NCBI GenBank assembly: GCA_013298125.1
Contig: JAAFJP010000007.1
Span: 1-64,000, forward strand
Reading direction: 5' to 3'
DNA from: Cytophagales bacterium
Lineage (GTDB): Bacteria; Bacteroidota; Bacteroidia; Cytophagales; Spirosomataceae
DNA: 64,000 bases
Shown: piece by piece, positions 1 through 6,994 of the stretch
Position numbering within the stretch: position 1 is the stretch's first letter
Layout: every line of letters begins with the position of its first letter
Made by a program: the position numbers and the translations under genes
The notes under the pieces: model-generated
Databases searched by the model: none
Told to the model about the DNA's origin: nothing
What the model saw: the letters and a program-made list of their open reading frames with translations, nothing else

Positions 1-75
1 TTTTGAATTTGTCTTTGAGGTATTCTCCAAAAGACTTACGTCCTCTGGACTTAATTGTATAAATCTGTATCCCAT
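1..75 (-). CDS. N-terminus of a probable IS630-family transposase (runs off window)
   Basis: Reading left from the ATG at 73-75 gives 25 codons without a stop, beginning MGYRFIQLSPEDVSLLE. A start of the form M-x-(Y/F)-R-F-I-x-L-(S/T), followed by acidic residues and LLE, is typical of the helix-turn-helix N-terminus of IS630-family transposases in Bacteroidota. The DDE catalytic part would lie outside the window. The call rests on the N-terminal pattern and on the truncation of the neighbouring gene. It could instead be another small protein. Confidence 0.35.
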   Translation of the reverse strand, partial: MGYRFIQLSPEDVSLLENTSKTNSK

Positions 76-124
76 AACACAAAAGTAACCAAAATAAAAC
101 GTCGTTTATTTATTAGCGACTACT
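1..124 (-). mobile_element. Left end of a probable IS630-type insertion sequence (partial)
   Basis: Leftward from position 75 an ORF opens that resembles an IS630-family transposase N-terminus. The secreted-protein gene to its right stops abruptly at 113, as expected if an insertion sequence cut it. IS630/Tc1-type elements insert at TA, and a TA-rich point (GATATA) lies at about 124-129, so the element edge is placed near 124 by inference. Only one end is in the window, so terminal repeats cannot be paired. Confidence 0.35.
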
Positions 125-397
125 TATATCCATAGAAACTTTATGACTTTCGTAAATATCTCCTTTGTCGCTAACAAAGAATGACCTTATTTGCAGAGGG
201 GTGAGCTTTTTAACTTCATCAGATATTGACTCTTTGAATAGTACATAAGCTGGGTTTTTCTGCCAATCTCTATTGTCTATAATCCCGTTTAGCGTATCAC
301 CAGTTTTTGAAACAATATAGCCCTTTACGAAATTTTTTTGAGCATTACTGTAAAAAGACAATATTGAGAGAATAATTATGATATAGATTTTCTTCAT
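113..397 (-). pseudogene. Truncated secreted protein, N-terminal part only
   Basis: The start is placed at the ATG at 397 (MKKIYIIIILSILSF), which gives a classic signal peptide ending SNAQ. The longer reading from 481 would overlap the upstream acyltransferase and place a charged segment before the signal. The mature part carries a GYIVSKTGDTLNGIIDNRDW block, which resembles the N-terminal domain of larger secreted Bacteroidota proteins of several hundred residues. Here only about 94 residues remain, with a stop right beside the putative IS630 edge. Function is unknown. The truncation is inferred from length and position, not from an alignment. Confidence 0.5.
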
Positions 398-455
398 TTT
401 TAGTAGTAATTTTAATTTATTATTTTCTGATTGATGCTCAATTACTATACCAAAC

Positions 456-1088
456 CTACACCTTCTTCGCAGGATTTCCAAAAACAGTCTCTCTCGCTTT
501 CACGGTTTCAATCACCACTGACCCCGCTCCTATTCTTGCCCCTTTGCCTATTTTTACGCCTCCTACAATAGTTACACCAGAGCCTATGAAAACATTATCT
601 TCAATCGAAACACCCGCCCCAATGGTGCTTCCTGCCCCTATTTGGACATAATCGCCCACTTCTGCATCGTAGTCTATCAGGACTTTACTGTGAAAGATAT
701 TGTTGTTTCCCACACTCGCACGGGCGTTGATGATTACGCCCGCAGAAACTAAATTACCATGCCCGATGGCGGCTGTCGAAGCGATGATTGATTGCTCATG
801 TACAGCATTGACTACTTGCACTTTACGTACTTCGAGAATCATATCAACGATATTTTTACGTACTTTTTGATCGTCGATGGCAACGAAGGCTTCGCATTTT
901 TTACCAATTAATTTGGTAAAACCTTCATCATCTGTACTTCCTAAAACCACTACGTCGTCGATTTCGGTGTTATGAAGTTCTTTATTGTCATCTAAGAATG
1001 CGTAAACTACTACGTTATTTCTTTTGAAAATGTCGAGGGCAACGGCTCCTAAGCCATTTGCACCAAAGATTATTACTGGATTTTGCAT
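456..1088 (-). CDS. NeuD/PglD-family sugar O-/N-acyltransferase
   Basis: A 210-residue protein with the two-domain layout of the NeuD/PglD acetyltransferases. An N-terminal Rossmann-like domain (residues 1-80, opening VIIFGANGLGAVALDIF) binds the nucleotide sugar. A left-handed beta-helix of hexapeptide repeats (about 95-205: IGHGNL, VGNNNI, VGDYVQIGAGSTIGAG, IGSGVTIVGG, IGKGARIGAGS) transfers the acyl group from acetyl-CoA. The C-terminus VFGNPAKKV is the family's usual end. Such enzymes acetylate sugars for surface polysaccharides or glycoproteins. No other polysaccharide genes are adjacent, so the substrate cannot be assigned. It lies downstream of the restriction-modification gene on the same strand with 38 bp between them. 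Confidence 0.88.
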   Translation of the reverse strand: MQNPVIIFGANGLGAVALDIFKRNNVVVYAFLDDNKELHNTEIDDVVVLGSTDDEGFTKLIGKKCEAFVAIDDQKVRKNIVDMILEVRKVQVVNAVHEQSIIASTAAIGHGNLVSAGVIINARASVGNNNIFHSKVLIDYDAEVGDYVQIGAGSTIGAGVSIEDNVFIGSGVTIVGGVKIGKGARIGAGSVVIETVKARETVFGNPAKKV

Positions 1089-1126
1089 GATTTATTTACC
1101 ACAAAAGACTTAACCTTTTGTATTCT

Positions 1127-3079
1127 TTAAAAACGTAACTGTAAGTTTAATTTGAAATATAATTGACCATCTTGTTCAACATACAGTTTACCAAAACGAT
1201 GTCTGGTTGTCGAAGGTGTGTCTAACTTTATATTTTCAAATAAATAGTTTTTGAGATTGTCCATTTCGATAATATGAAATCCAACACAATTCCCATTGTT
1301 TTTCATCACAATTGTACCATTAGATTCATAAGAACCATTCCATTTTGAGCCTGCAAAAAAACCTAATAATACATCTATAAGTAGTTTTTTTATTTTACTT
1401 GTTAAAAGAGTTCTTTTATCTTCATTTTTTTCTCCATCTAATAGTTTATTTGTTATTTCAATGAGAGAAGAGACTCTTTCTTTATAAAAACAAAGTAATA
1501 ATTTTCCAATTATTTGTGGCATTTCACTATCTACCATTCTCAGATTAAAATCCATTGTATCTTTTTCTGCCCCAACATATTCAAAAATACCTCCCAATTC
1601 TTCAATTGCATTAATTCTGTCTTTCAATTTTGTACTGGTATCAATAGCATTTATTTCATCTATGTGTACTTTGTCTATTCCATTTACTTTAAAAATAAAA
1701 TTTGTATTTCCCGATGCGTTCAAAAGCGTTGGCTTACTTCCTAAATAAGATTTAATCCCAAAACCTTCATTTTCTTTTTGAATAGTATCATTTTCAATAT
1801 CTAATAAGATGTCCGCTTTCTGGTCACTATTTCCCCCTTTGATAACATTAAAACCCAAAGTATTTTGAATAACATTAAACTCAGGAATTTCAAAAGTTTG
1901 AGTACCTTCCTTAATTTTTGAAATTAATAGATTAATAACATCAGGACTTATGATGTCAGAAATACTTATCTCTTTTTCTGTTTTATCATTTTTATTTTTA
2001 ATTAAAACCGTTGATAAATTTGATAGTAAAAAGTCAATGTCTAAATTATGAGTCGTTATCTTATTAATTTTCAGAAAATTAGTAGTCTCATTAAGTTTTG
2101 AATCAGACAAATAAAGTTGTTTATCTAATAACAGCTTTACAAAAACCAGCAACTCTGTCCATTCTCCCTTATTTTTGGTCGGTTTTGTTTTACTTTTCAT
2201 CGAGGTCAGTGAGTTTAAATGATTTAACATATTTTTAGCGACAGCTTCAATTGCATCAACAGCAACACTATTACCCAATTGTTTAATAGCTTGTGTAGGA
2301 CTAACTGGAAACACAAAGTCATCTGGAAAGCCTTGCATTTTTCTTGCCTCGACATAAGATAACCTTCTTAGTTTTCCATCAACACTATAATTATCCCAAT
2401 TTCGTCTATCTGTAATATCGGAGCCACGCCCTCCAATTCTTATAGTAAACCCAATATTTCTTGTACATTTACCACCCCACACATCACTCATAGTAAATTT
2501 TAGAGGAGTTGGGGATGGAAAGGTAAAGCCTTTCATAAATCCTTCATCTCTGAAACCAATCATAAATGCTCGTGGTCGCAGCTGAGGAAGTCCGTAATCA
2601 GAAGCCTGTACTACCTTAAAATAAAATGAATAGCCTAATTCTTCTTCAAGCGTTTTTCTGATTATTTTGAAAGTATTACCGTTATCATGCGAGACTATAC
2701 CTCTAACATTTTCTAAAAAAAATGCTTTTGGTCTTTTCGCCTCAATAATTTCTGCAATATTGAAAAATAAATTTCCTCGTTCTGAATTATGGTTATCTTC
2801 AAATCCTCTTTTATATCCTGCCTGACTAAAAGGTTGGCAAGGAAATCCTGCACAAAGTATGTCAAAATCAGGTATATCATCAGGATTCATACTTCTGATA
2901 TCCTTATTGAAATTATTAGTTTCAAATAACGTTGGGCTTATATTTTTGTGATTTATTTCATAGGTTGCTCTGGCAAATTCATCCATTTCAGAGGCAAAAA
3001 CACATTCTCCCCCTAACCTGTGCATCGCAAGATGAAATCCTCCTATACCAGCAAATAAATCTATAAATTTGAATTTCAT
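1127..3079 (-). CDS. Fused C5-cytosine methyltransferase and HpaII-like restriction endonuclease
   Basis: One 650-residue polypeptide carries both halves of a type II restriction-modification system. Residues 1-290 are a compact C5-cytosine methyltransferase: motif I DLFAGIGGF (7-15), motif IV PCQPFSQAG with catalytic Cys81, motif VI ENV (123-125), motif VIII QLRPR (166-170), a short target-recognition region (about 180-240) and motifs IX/X (QGFPDDF, GNSVA). After a Lys/Thr linker near 293-303, residues 304-650 resemble the HpaII endonuclease family: GEWTEL near 305, a FGIKSYLGSKPTLLN block near 440, and the end LYFKLNLQLRF. By family, CCGG recognition is expected; this is inferred. The reading frame is continuous. 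Fusion of methyltransferase to nuclease in this order is unusual for an orthodox type II system. No separate specificity or controller gene is adjacent. Confidence 0.85.
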   Translation of the reverse strand: MKFKFIDLFAGIGGFHLAMHRLGGECVFASEMDEFARATYEINHKNISPTLFETNNFNKDIRSMNPDDIPDFDILCAGFPCQPFSQAGYKRGFEDNHNSERGNLFFNIAEIIEAKRPKAFFLENVRGIVSHDNGNTFKIIRKTLEEELGYSFYFKVVQASDYGLPQLRPRAFMIGFRDEGFMKGFTFPSPTPLKFTMSDVWGGKCTRNIGFTIRIGGRGSDITDRRNWDNYSVDGKLRRLSYVEARKMQGFPDDFVFPVSPTQAIKQLGNSVAVDAIEAVAKNMLNHLNSLTSMKSKTKPTKNKGEWTELLVFVKLLLDKQLYLSDSKLNETTNFLKINKITTHNLDIDFLLSNLSTVLIKNKNDKTEKEISISDIISPDVINLLISKIKEGTQTFEIPEFNVIQNTLGFNVIKGGNSDQKADILLDIENDTIQKENEGFGIKSYLGSKPTLLNASGNTNFIFKVNGIDKVHIDEINAIDTSTKLKDRINAIEELGGIFEYVGAEKDTMDFNLRMVDSEMPQIIGKLLLCFYKERVSSLIEITNKLLDGEKNEDKRTLLTSKIKKLLIDVLLGFFAGSKWNGSYESNGTIVMKNNGNCVGFHIIEMDNLKNYLFENIKLDTPSTTRHRFGKLYVEQDGQLYFKLNLQLRF

Positions 3080-3096
3080 AAAATCTGTTTTGAAAA

Positions 3097-4392
3097 CTAC
3101 TCTACTGAACCATTTTTAATTGTATAAACAACTTTCCCATCCTTAACTATCTGAAAATCAGCTTTTGAACCTAAACCAATTTCTTTTTCCGCAACGATTT
3201 CCATATCTGTTCCGTCTATTTCGTCCGTTCCAAAAAAAACTGACATATCACCGATTTCTTCTATAACTGAACTCGTTGTAAAATAATCTTTGCCTGTTAC
3301 AGGTCGTTCGTTGCGGTTGATGGCAATGTCGGCTTTGAAGGTTGTTTCGCCTTTTTTGATGTTTACGTTTCTGATAATTAAATCATAAATTGCTTTGCTA
3401 TTTACGGGCAATTGTTCGTATTCCTTGATACTCTGTTTTTTGTAAGATTTACTCGCAACCATCTGTAAACCAGTGAGTAATGCTACAAAATTAAGTTTAC
3501 GAATGTACTGTTTTTCAGGGTCATTTTTATAGCCTCCCGATTCTACCAAAATCAAGGTACTACCCCACTTTTGGATATTATCGCCAAAAGCACGGGGTTC
3601 ATAATCCGAAAACCAACGACCTACGGCATTAGGGATGTAGGTCTGCACGGCTTGGTTCATACCCACTATTACCTGCATGGCTCGCTTGCGGGTGGGGTTT
3701 ATGTCTTGTGCTTCGTTGAACGCCGTTGCCAAGAACGACATCGTGGCTAAATTCCCCGACTGCCCCGCTGAATATCTCCTATTTTTATCGTGAAGATTGA
3801 AGGCAAAATCTGGTTTTAAATCAAAAACCAATTGCTTCAACAATCGCCCCTCGGGTGTTTGGAGGGCTACGGCATCACGGTTCATGTCGATTCCCAATGA
3901 TGTGTAGCGTGTCCACACCTCTGCCCCGTCTGGATTTAACATTGGCACGAAATAAAAGGTGCATTTTTTCAATAATTCTTCTCTGAGATTGTCCAAAACA
4001 GGACTGATTTCTCGTTTTGAGCTATCTTTTTTATTCTCTAAAAAATTAAAAATATCTGCCAAAGCCATCGTTGCGGTGGGTTCGTCTCCGTGCATTTGCG
4101 ACCACAAAAGGACTTTGGTTTTGCCTGTTCCGCATTTGATGAGATAGATGTCTCGCCCCTCAGTTGATTTAGTGGCGAGTGATACTTCAAACATCGAATT
4201 TTTCTTCAATTCCTCAATTCTATTCTTCAAAACCTGATACCCAAAACGTCGTTTGGTGATAGTTTTTTCTTTGAAATAATCATGCGAATCATGAAGTGTT
4301 TTGCCTAAATCTTGGGCATAAATATTTGATAATGAAATCATTAGAAGTGAATAAAGGAGTATAAAGGAGTATCTAAAAAATATTTTTTTCAT
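3097..4392 (-). CDS. Secreted M14-family zinc carboxypeptidase
   Basis: 431 residues with an N-terminal signal peptide (to about 26, cleavage after IYA). The M14 zinc site is visible: HGDEP gives His101 and Glu104, and the third ligand is His201 in FNLHD. Also present are NPDG (153-156), the MNRD motif (170-173) and a catalytic Glu284 in LILVESGGY. The region from about 310 to 431 is a beta-rich C-terminal extension. The protein likely trims peptides or peptidoglycan-type substrates in the periplasm or outside the cell. It sits 17 bp upstream of the restriction-modification gene on the same strand; a shared transcript is possible but the functions look unrelated. Confidence 0.88.
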   Translation of the reverse strand: MKKIFFRYSFILLYSLLMISLSNIYAQDLGKTLHDSHDYFKEKTITKRRFGYQVLKNRIEELKKNSMFEVSLATKSTEGRDIYLIKCGTGKTKVLLWSQMHGDEPTATMALADIFNFLENKKDSSKREISPVLDNLREELLKKCTFYFVPMLNPDGAEVWTRYTSLGIDMNRDAVALQTPEGRLLKQLVFDLKPDFAFNLHDKNRRYSAGQSGNLATMSFLATAFNEAQDINPTRKRAMQVIVGMNQAVQTYIPNAVGRWFSDYEPRAFGDNIQKWGSTLILVESGGYKNDPEKQYIRKLNFVALLTGLQMVASKSYKKQSIKEYEQLPVNSKAIYDLIIRNVNIKKGETTFKADIAINRNERPVTGKDYFTTSSVIEEIGDMSVFFGTDEIDGTDMEIVAEKEIGLGSKADFQIVKDGKVVYTIKNGSVE

Positions 4393-4752
4393 ATCAAATC
4401 ATTGAAAAACGGCTTAGGCTAACAATACATAAACGCCTATTTAAAATTCTGATAAAACTGGTTTCGCTGAACAAATATCATTTTCAAGACAGATTTTCAC
4501 ATCTCTTCGTGAGGTAAATAGTGGAAGGTGAATAAAGATGTCGTTCAAATTGATATGGCTACTTATAAACATGAACTGACGTACTTTCTGGAAAATCAGC
4601 CATGCTACTTTTAGCGGAACGCCACCCGCAAGGTTCTTGGAATTGCTATTGTATTTTTTTCTATAACCATTGCCCTTTTTGTTTTACCCAAAGTTAAAAA
4701 AACTATTATAAATAGTTACTTTTATCTACTACAAAAGAAAATAAAGTATTGA
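4393..4752. other. Intergenic stretch with a possible gene remnant
   Basis: The gap between the carboxypeptidase and crcB holds no convincing gene. On the + strand an open frame without an ATG, from a TAG near 4615 to the TGA at 4750-4752, reads VLGIAIVFFSITIALFVLPK then a lysine-rich tail. It looks like one transmembrane segment and may be the end of a decayed membrane-protein gene. I looked for a fluoride riboswitch before crcB and saw none. Confidence 0.3.
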
Positions 4753-4786
4753 AGATGTTTAAACTATTAATAACTTTTTATTTTCG

Positions 4787-4794
4787 TATGTTTG
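4787..4794 (+). promoter_or_regulatory. Promoter -7 element for crcB
   Basis: TATGTTTG matches the Bacteroidota -7 consensus TAnnTTTG. It overlaps the TTG that would open the longest crcB frame, so transcription would start after that TTG. This supports the internal ATG at 4867 as the real start. Confidence 0.5.
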
Positions 4795-4866
4795 TACAAA
4801 AATAAAAAGTTGAGAAATACAATTGAGTTCCTGTTGAATAATGAGAGGAATTTGCATCTTTATATT

Positions 4867-5238
4867 ATGAATCAATTATTACTCATCTTCATCGGTGGAG
4901 GTTTAGGTAGCCTTACCCGATTTTCACTCAGTAAATTTATTCAAGAAAATATAGACAAATCTTTCCCTTTCGGTACGTTAGGCGTGAATGTAGTGGCAAG
5001 CGTCATATTGGGGATTTTTGTAGGAATGGTTGAAGAAAAGACATTAGCTAATCCCAACTATAAAGCCTTGATAGCCACGGGATTTTGTGGTGGATTCAGT
5101 ACGTTTTCGACCTTCTCGAATGATACTTTGCAACTGATTCAAAGCAACAGAATATTTGAGGCTTTAGTGAATATTTTATTAAATGTAACGCTATGTATTC
5201 TCGCAACTTTTGGGGGTATGATGTTAGGAAAAGGGTGA
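4867..5238 (+). CDS. crcB: Fluoride ion exporter CrcB/Fluc
   Basis: Starting at ATG 4867 the protein has 123 residues, the usual CrcB length; an upstream TTG at 4792 would add 25 residues and lies inside the promoter. Four transmembrane segments are visible. Family signatures are GGGLGSLTRF near the N-terminus, FGTLGVNVVAS (the conserved pore Asn) and GFCGGFSTFSTF, which holds the phenylalanines that line the fluoride path. CrcB forms a dual-topology dimeric channel in the inner membrane that lets F- out of the cell. The gene stands alone, with no visible fluoride riboswitch, so it may be expressed constitutively. Confidence 0.93.
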   Translation: MNQLLLIFIGGGLGSLTRFSLSKFIQENIDKSFPFGTLGVNVVASVILGIFVGMVEEKTLANPNYKALIATGFCGGFSTFSTFSNDTLQLIQSNRIFEALVNILLNVTLCILATFGGMMLGKG

Positions 5239-5364
5239 TTCATTATTAGTAAACGTTAATCATTTCAAAAAGTACATTATCAAGGATAAGTTTTATGAAG
5301 CCATTTAATACTTTTGAGCTTTAAAATATCCTCAAACATCAAAAGCCCAATCATTTAGACAAAC

Positions 5365-5937
5365 ATGAAAGAAAAGCTCTTTAATCTTCACCTTTTTAAT
5401 CCTGATTTTGCCGTTTTTCCTAAAATGGTTTTCAAGGAAGTCTTTGATTATCATTACTTTATGAACTTCAATCATTGGTTTGACTCAGAAGAGGATTTCA
5501 ATTTGCTCCGTATTTTTATGGAAGCCCTCAACGAGCCTTATCTGTATTGTTCCGTGCCAGATTTCGATAACTGCCCAGATTTAAAAATTGAGATGAGTTT
5601 GGGTCACGCCAATTTCAAAAGACAATATTTGATGCAAGACCAAGCCGACCACCCCTATCAAAATATTGGTTTACGTAACAGTCCAACGGGGTTTTGGTAT
5701 GGTGATAGTGGCGACTGGGCAATGGTCAGTGATTTGACGAATGACATCATTATTGTGGGTTGCAAACCAGCCGCAGCACTCAACTTTCGGGCAGATTTTG
5801 ACGGCAAATATTTTGGGATAGAAAAATTGATTCAAAACATGGAGGAGTTTCATCATTTCTTAGAAAAACGTCAAAATCCAGATGCAGAATATGCTGTAAT
5901 GGACGGGAAGTTGGAGGTGATAGAACGATACAAATAA
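5365..5937 (+). CDS. Conserved-looking cytosolic protein of unknown function (operon gene 1)
   Basis: 190 residues, no signal peptide or membrane segment, rich in aromatic and acidic residues. I do not recognise the family. Notable stretches are NSPTGFWYGDSGDWAMVSD (about 106-124), TNDIIIVGC, and a C-terminal helical part (IEKLIQNMEEFHHFLEKR). The alternation of aromatic residues with a predicted alpha/beta fold loosely recalls SUKH-type immunity proteins, but no diagnostic motif supports this. It is the first gene of a tight + strand set: 7 bp to the next gene, which in turn abuts a small zinc-ribbon gene. Confidence 0.6.
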   Translation: MKEKLFNLHLFNPDFAVFPKMVFKEVFDYHYFMNFNHWFDSEEDFNLLRIFMEALNEPYLYCSVPDFDNCPDLKIEMSLGHANFKRQYLMQDQADHPYQNIGLRNSPTGFWYGDSGDWAMVSDLTNDIIIVGCKPAAALNFRADFDGKYFGIEKLIQNMEEFHHFLEKRQNPDAEYAVMDGKLEVIERYK

Positions 5938-5944
5938 CAAACAA

Positions 5945-6604
5945 ATGGGCAGCTATTCAACCATCTATCTCAATATAACCTTCAAGGAAAACACGCCTTC
6001 CTACGTGACAGATTTTTTCCAAAAAGGTACTCAAAACGAGCGTTTGCCTACGTTTTTGTATGAAATGGGCTTGACTTTCAACAATAAAATCAACCTCACT
6101 ACGCCCGATATGCTCCTGTGTGAGTACGGTGCAAAAACCTACACCGAAGGCAAACCCAACAATAGATATCACCTCAGTTTTTCGCAAGAATACGATATTG
6201 ATTCCTATATCCTCAGCATTTATCCCTTCGTAGTTTTCTTGGCGAGTTATTCAGAAGACACTCAAATTGCGGGCTATATCAAAGAAGAATGGGGACCTTT
6301 TAATGTATTCAGTTTTCAGGACGGCTTGGTATATTGGCAACAAGATTTAAAAATCGAAAAGGTCGATAAACAAGGCAAATTAGATTATTATGAACTTTTA
6401 GCATTGGGTACAAAAATCAAATATAGCGAAGGCTCAGAGGCAGAAATCAGTAAAATGATGGATGAATTTGACAAGAGCGTTCCTCGTCCGAATGGTTCAA
6501 GTTTATTCTTTTATCCTGACAAAAAAGATGATATTGCCAATTACGACCCCAGCGTTGAGGAAGTGGTTGAGCAATGTTTGAGTTATAAACCGATTCAATT
6601 ATAA
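5945..6604 (+). CDS. Cytosolic protein of unknown function (operon gene 2)
   Basis: 219 residues, soluble, no signal peptide. The N-terminal part alternates beta strands and turns (MGSYSTIYLNITFKENTP, then PSYVTDFFQKG). The middle has hydrophobic strands (YILSIYPFVVFLASY) and the sequence EEWGPFNVFSFQDGLVYWQQ. No family was recognised. It starts 7 bp after the upstream gene and its TAA is followed directly by the ATG of the small zinc-ribbon gene, so the three are almost surely cotranscribed. Confidence 0.6.
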   Translation: MGSYSTIYLNITFKENTPSYVTDFFQKGTQNERLPTFLYEMGLTFNNKINLTTPDMLLCEYGAKTYTEGKPNNRYHLSFSQEYDIDSYILSIYPFVVFLASYSEDTQIAGYIKEEWGPFNVFSFQDGLVYWQQDLKIEKVDKQGKLDYYELLALGTKIKYSEGSEAEISKMMDEFDKSVPRPNGSSLFFYPDKKDDIANYDPSVEEVVEQCLSYKPIQL

Positions 6605-6772
6605 ATGAAAACCAAAATCTGCGAACGCTGTAAAGTCGAAGAAACCACCCTCTTTCGAGTCCAAATCCAAAAAGGTAAAACATGGATTTTTGTCTGTGAG
6701 TCTTGTTGTAATCAAGTCAAATCATTACCAAATTATCGCTACGGTGGTACTTGGAAAGGGTATCGGCATTAG
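6605..6772 (+). CDS. Small zinc-ribbon protein, 55 residues (operon gene 3)
   Basis: Begins immediately after the previous stop codon (TAA then ATG) and encodes 55 residues. A CxxC pair near the N-terminus (ICERCK, Cys6 and Cys9) and a second pair (CESCC, Cys31 and Cys34/35) form a zinc-ribbon or treble-clef site. It ends YRYGGTWKGYRH, a tail I associate with a small conserved bacterial protein family of unknown role. A probable terminator hairpin follows at 6803-6854. It may serve as a zinc-stabilised partner of the two upstream proteins; that is inference. Confidence 0.72.
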   Translation: MKTKICERCKVEETTLFRVQIQKGKTWIFVCESCCNQVKSLPNYRYGGTWKGYRH

Positions 6773-6802
6773 AATTTCCCCTTTTTCCTTTGAAAGTTTT
6801 CT

Positions 6803-6854
6803 AATCCGCAACATATTGCCGATAAAATATAAAGTCGGCAATATGTTGCGGATT
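6803..6854. terminator. Perfect 20-bp inverted repeat after the three-gene operon
   Basis: Arms 6803-6822 and 6835-6854 are perfectly complementary over 20 bp around a 12-nt AT-rich loop, followed by TTATATTT. It likely ends the zinc-ribbon operon. It lies about 140 bp before susC, so it could also act as an operator. Confidence 0.6.
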
Positions 6855-6994
6855 TATATTTAAAATCAAGTTTATTTTTCATCAAAATCAAACAATTTCT
6901 TAACACAGTTAGTATTTTTAGTAATTTATTGCTAAATTTTGGTAGTATTTCAAGTGAATTACCCATTTTCAAATTTTAAAATCTTCAACCATTT

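Noticed and set aside
4753-4866. A fluoride riboswitch before crcB
   Set aside because: The conserved core of the crcB riboswitch was not seen in either the leader or the upstream 400 bp.
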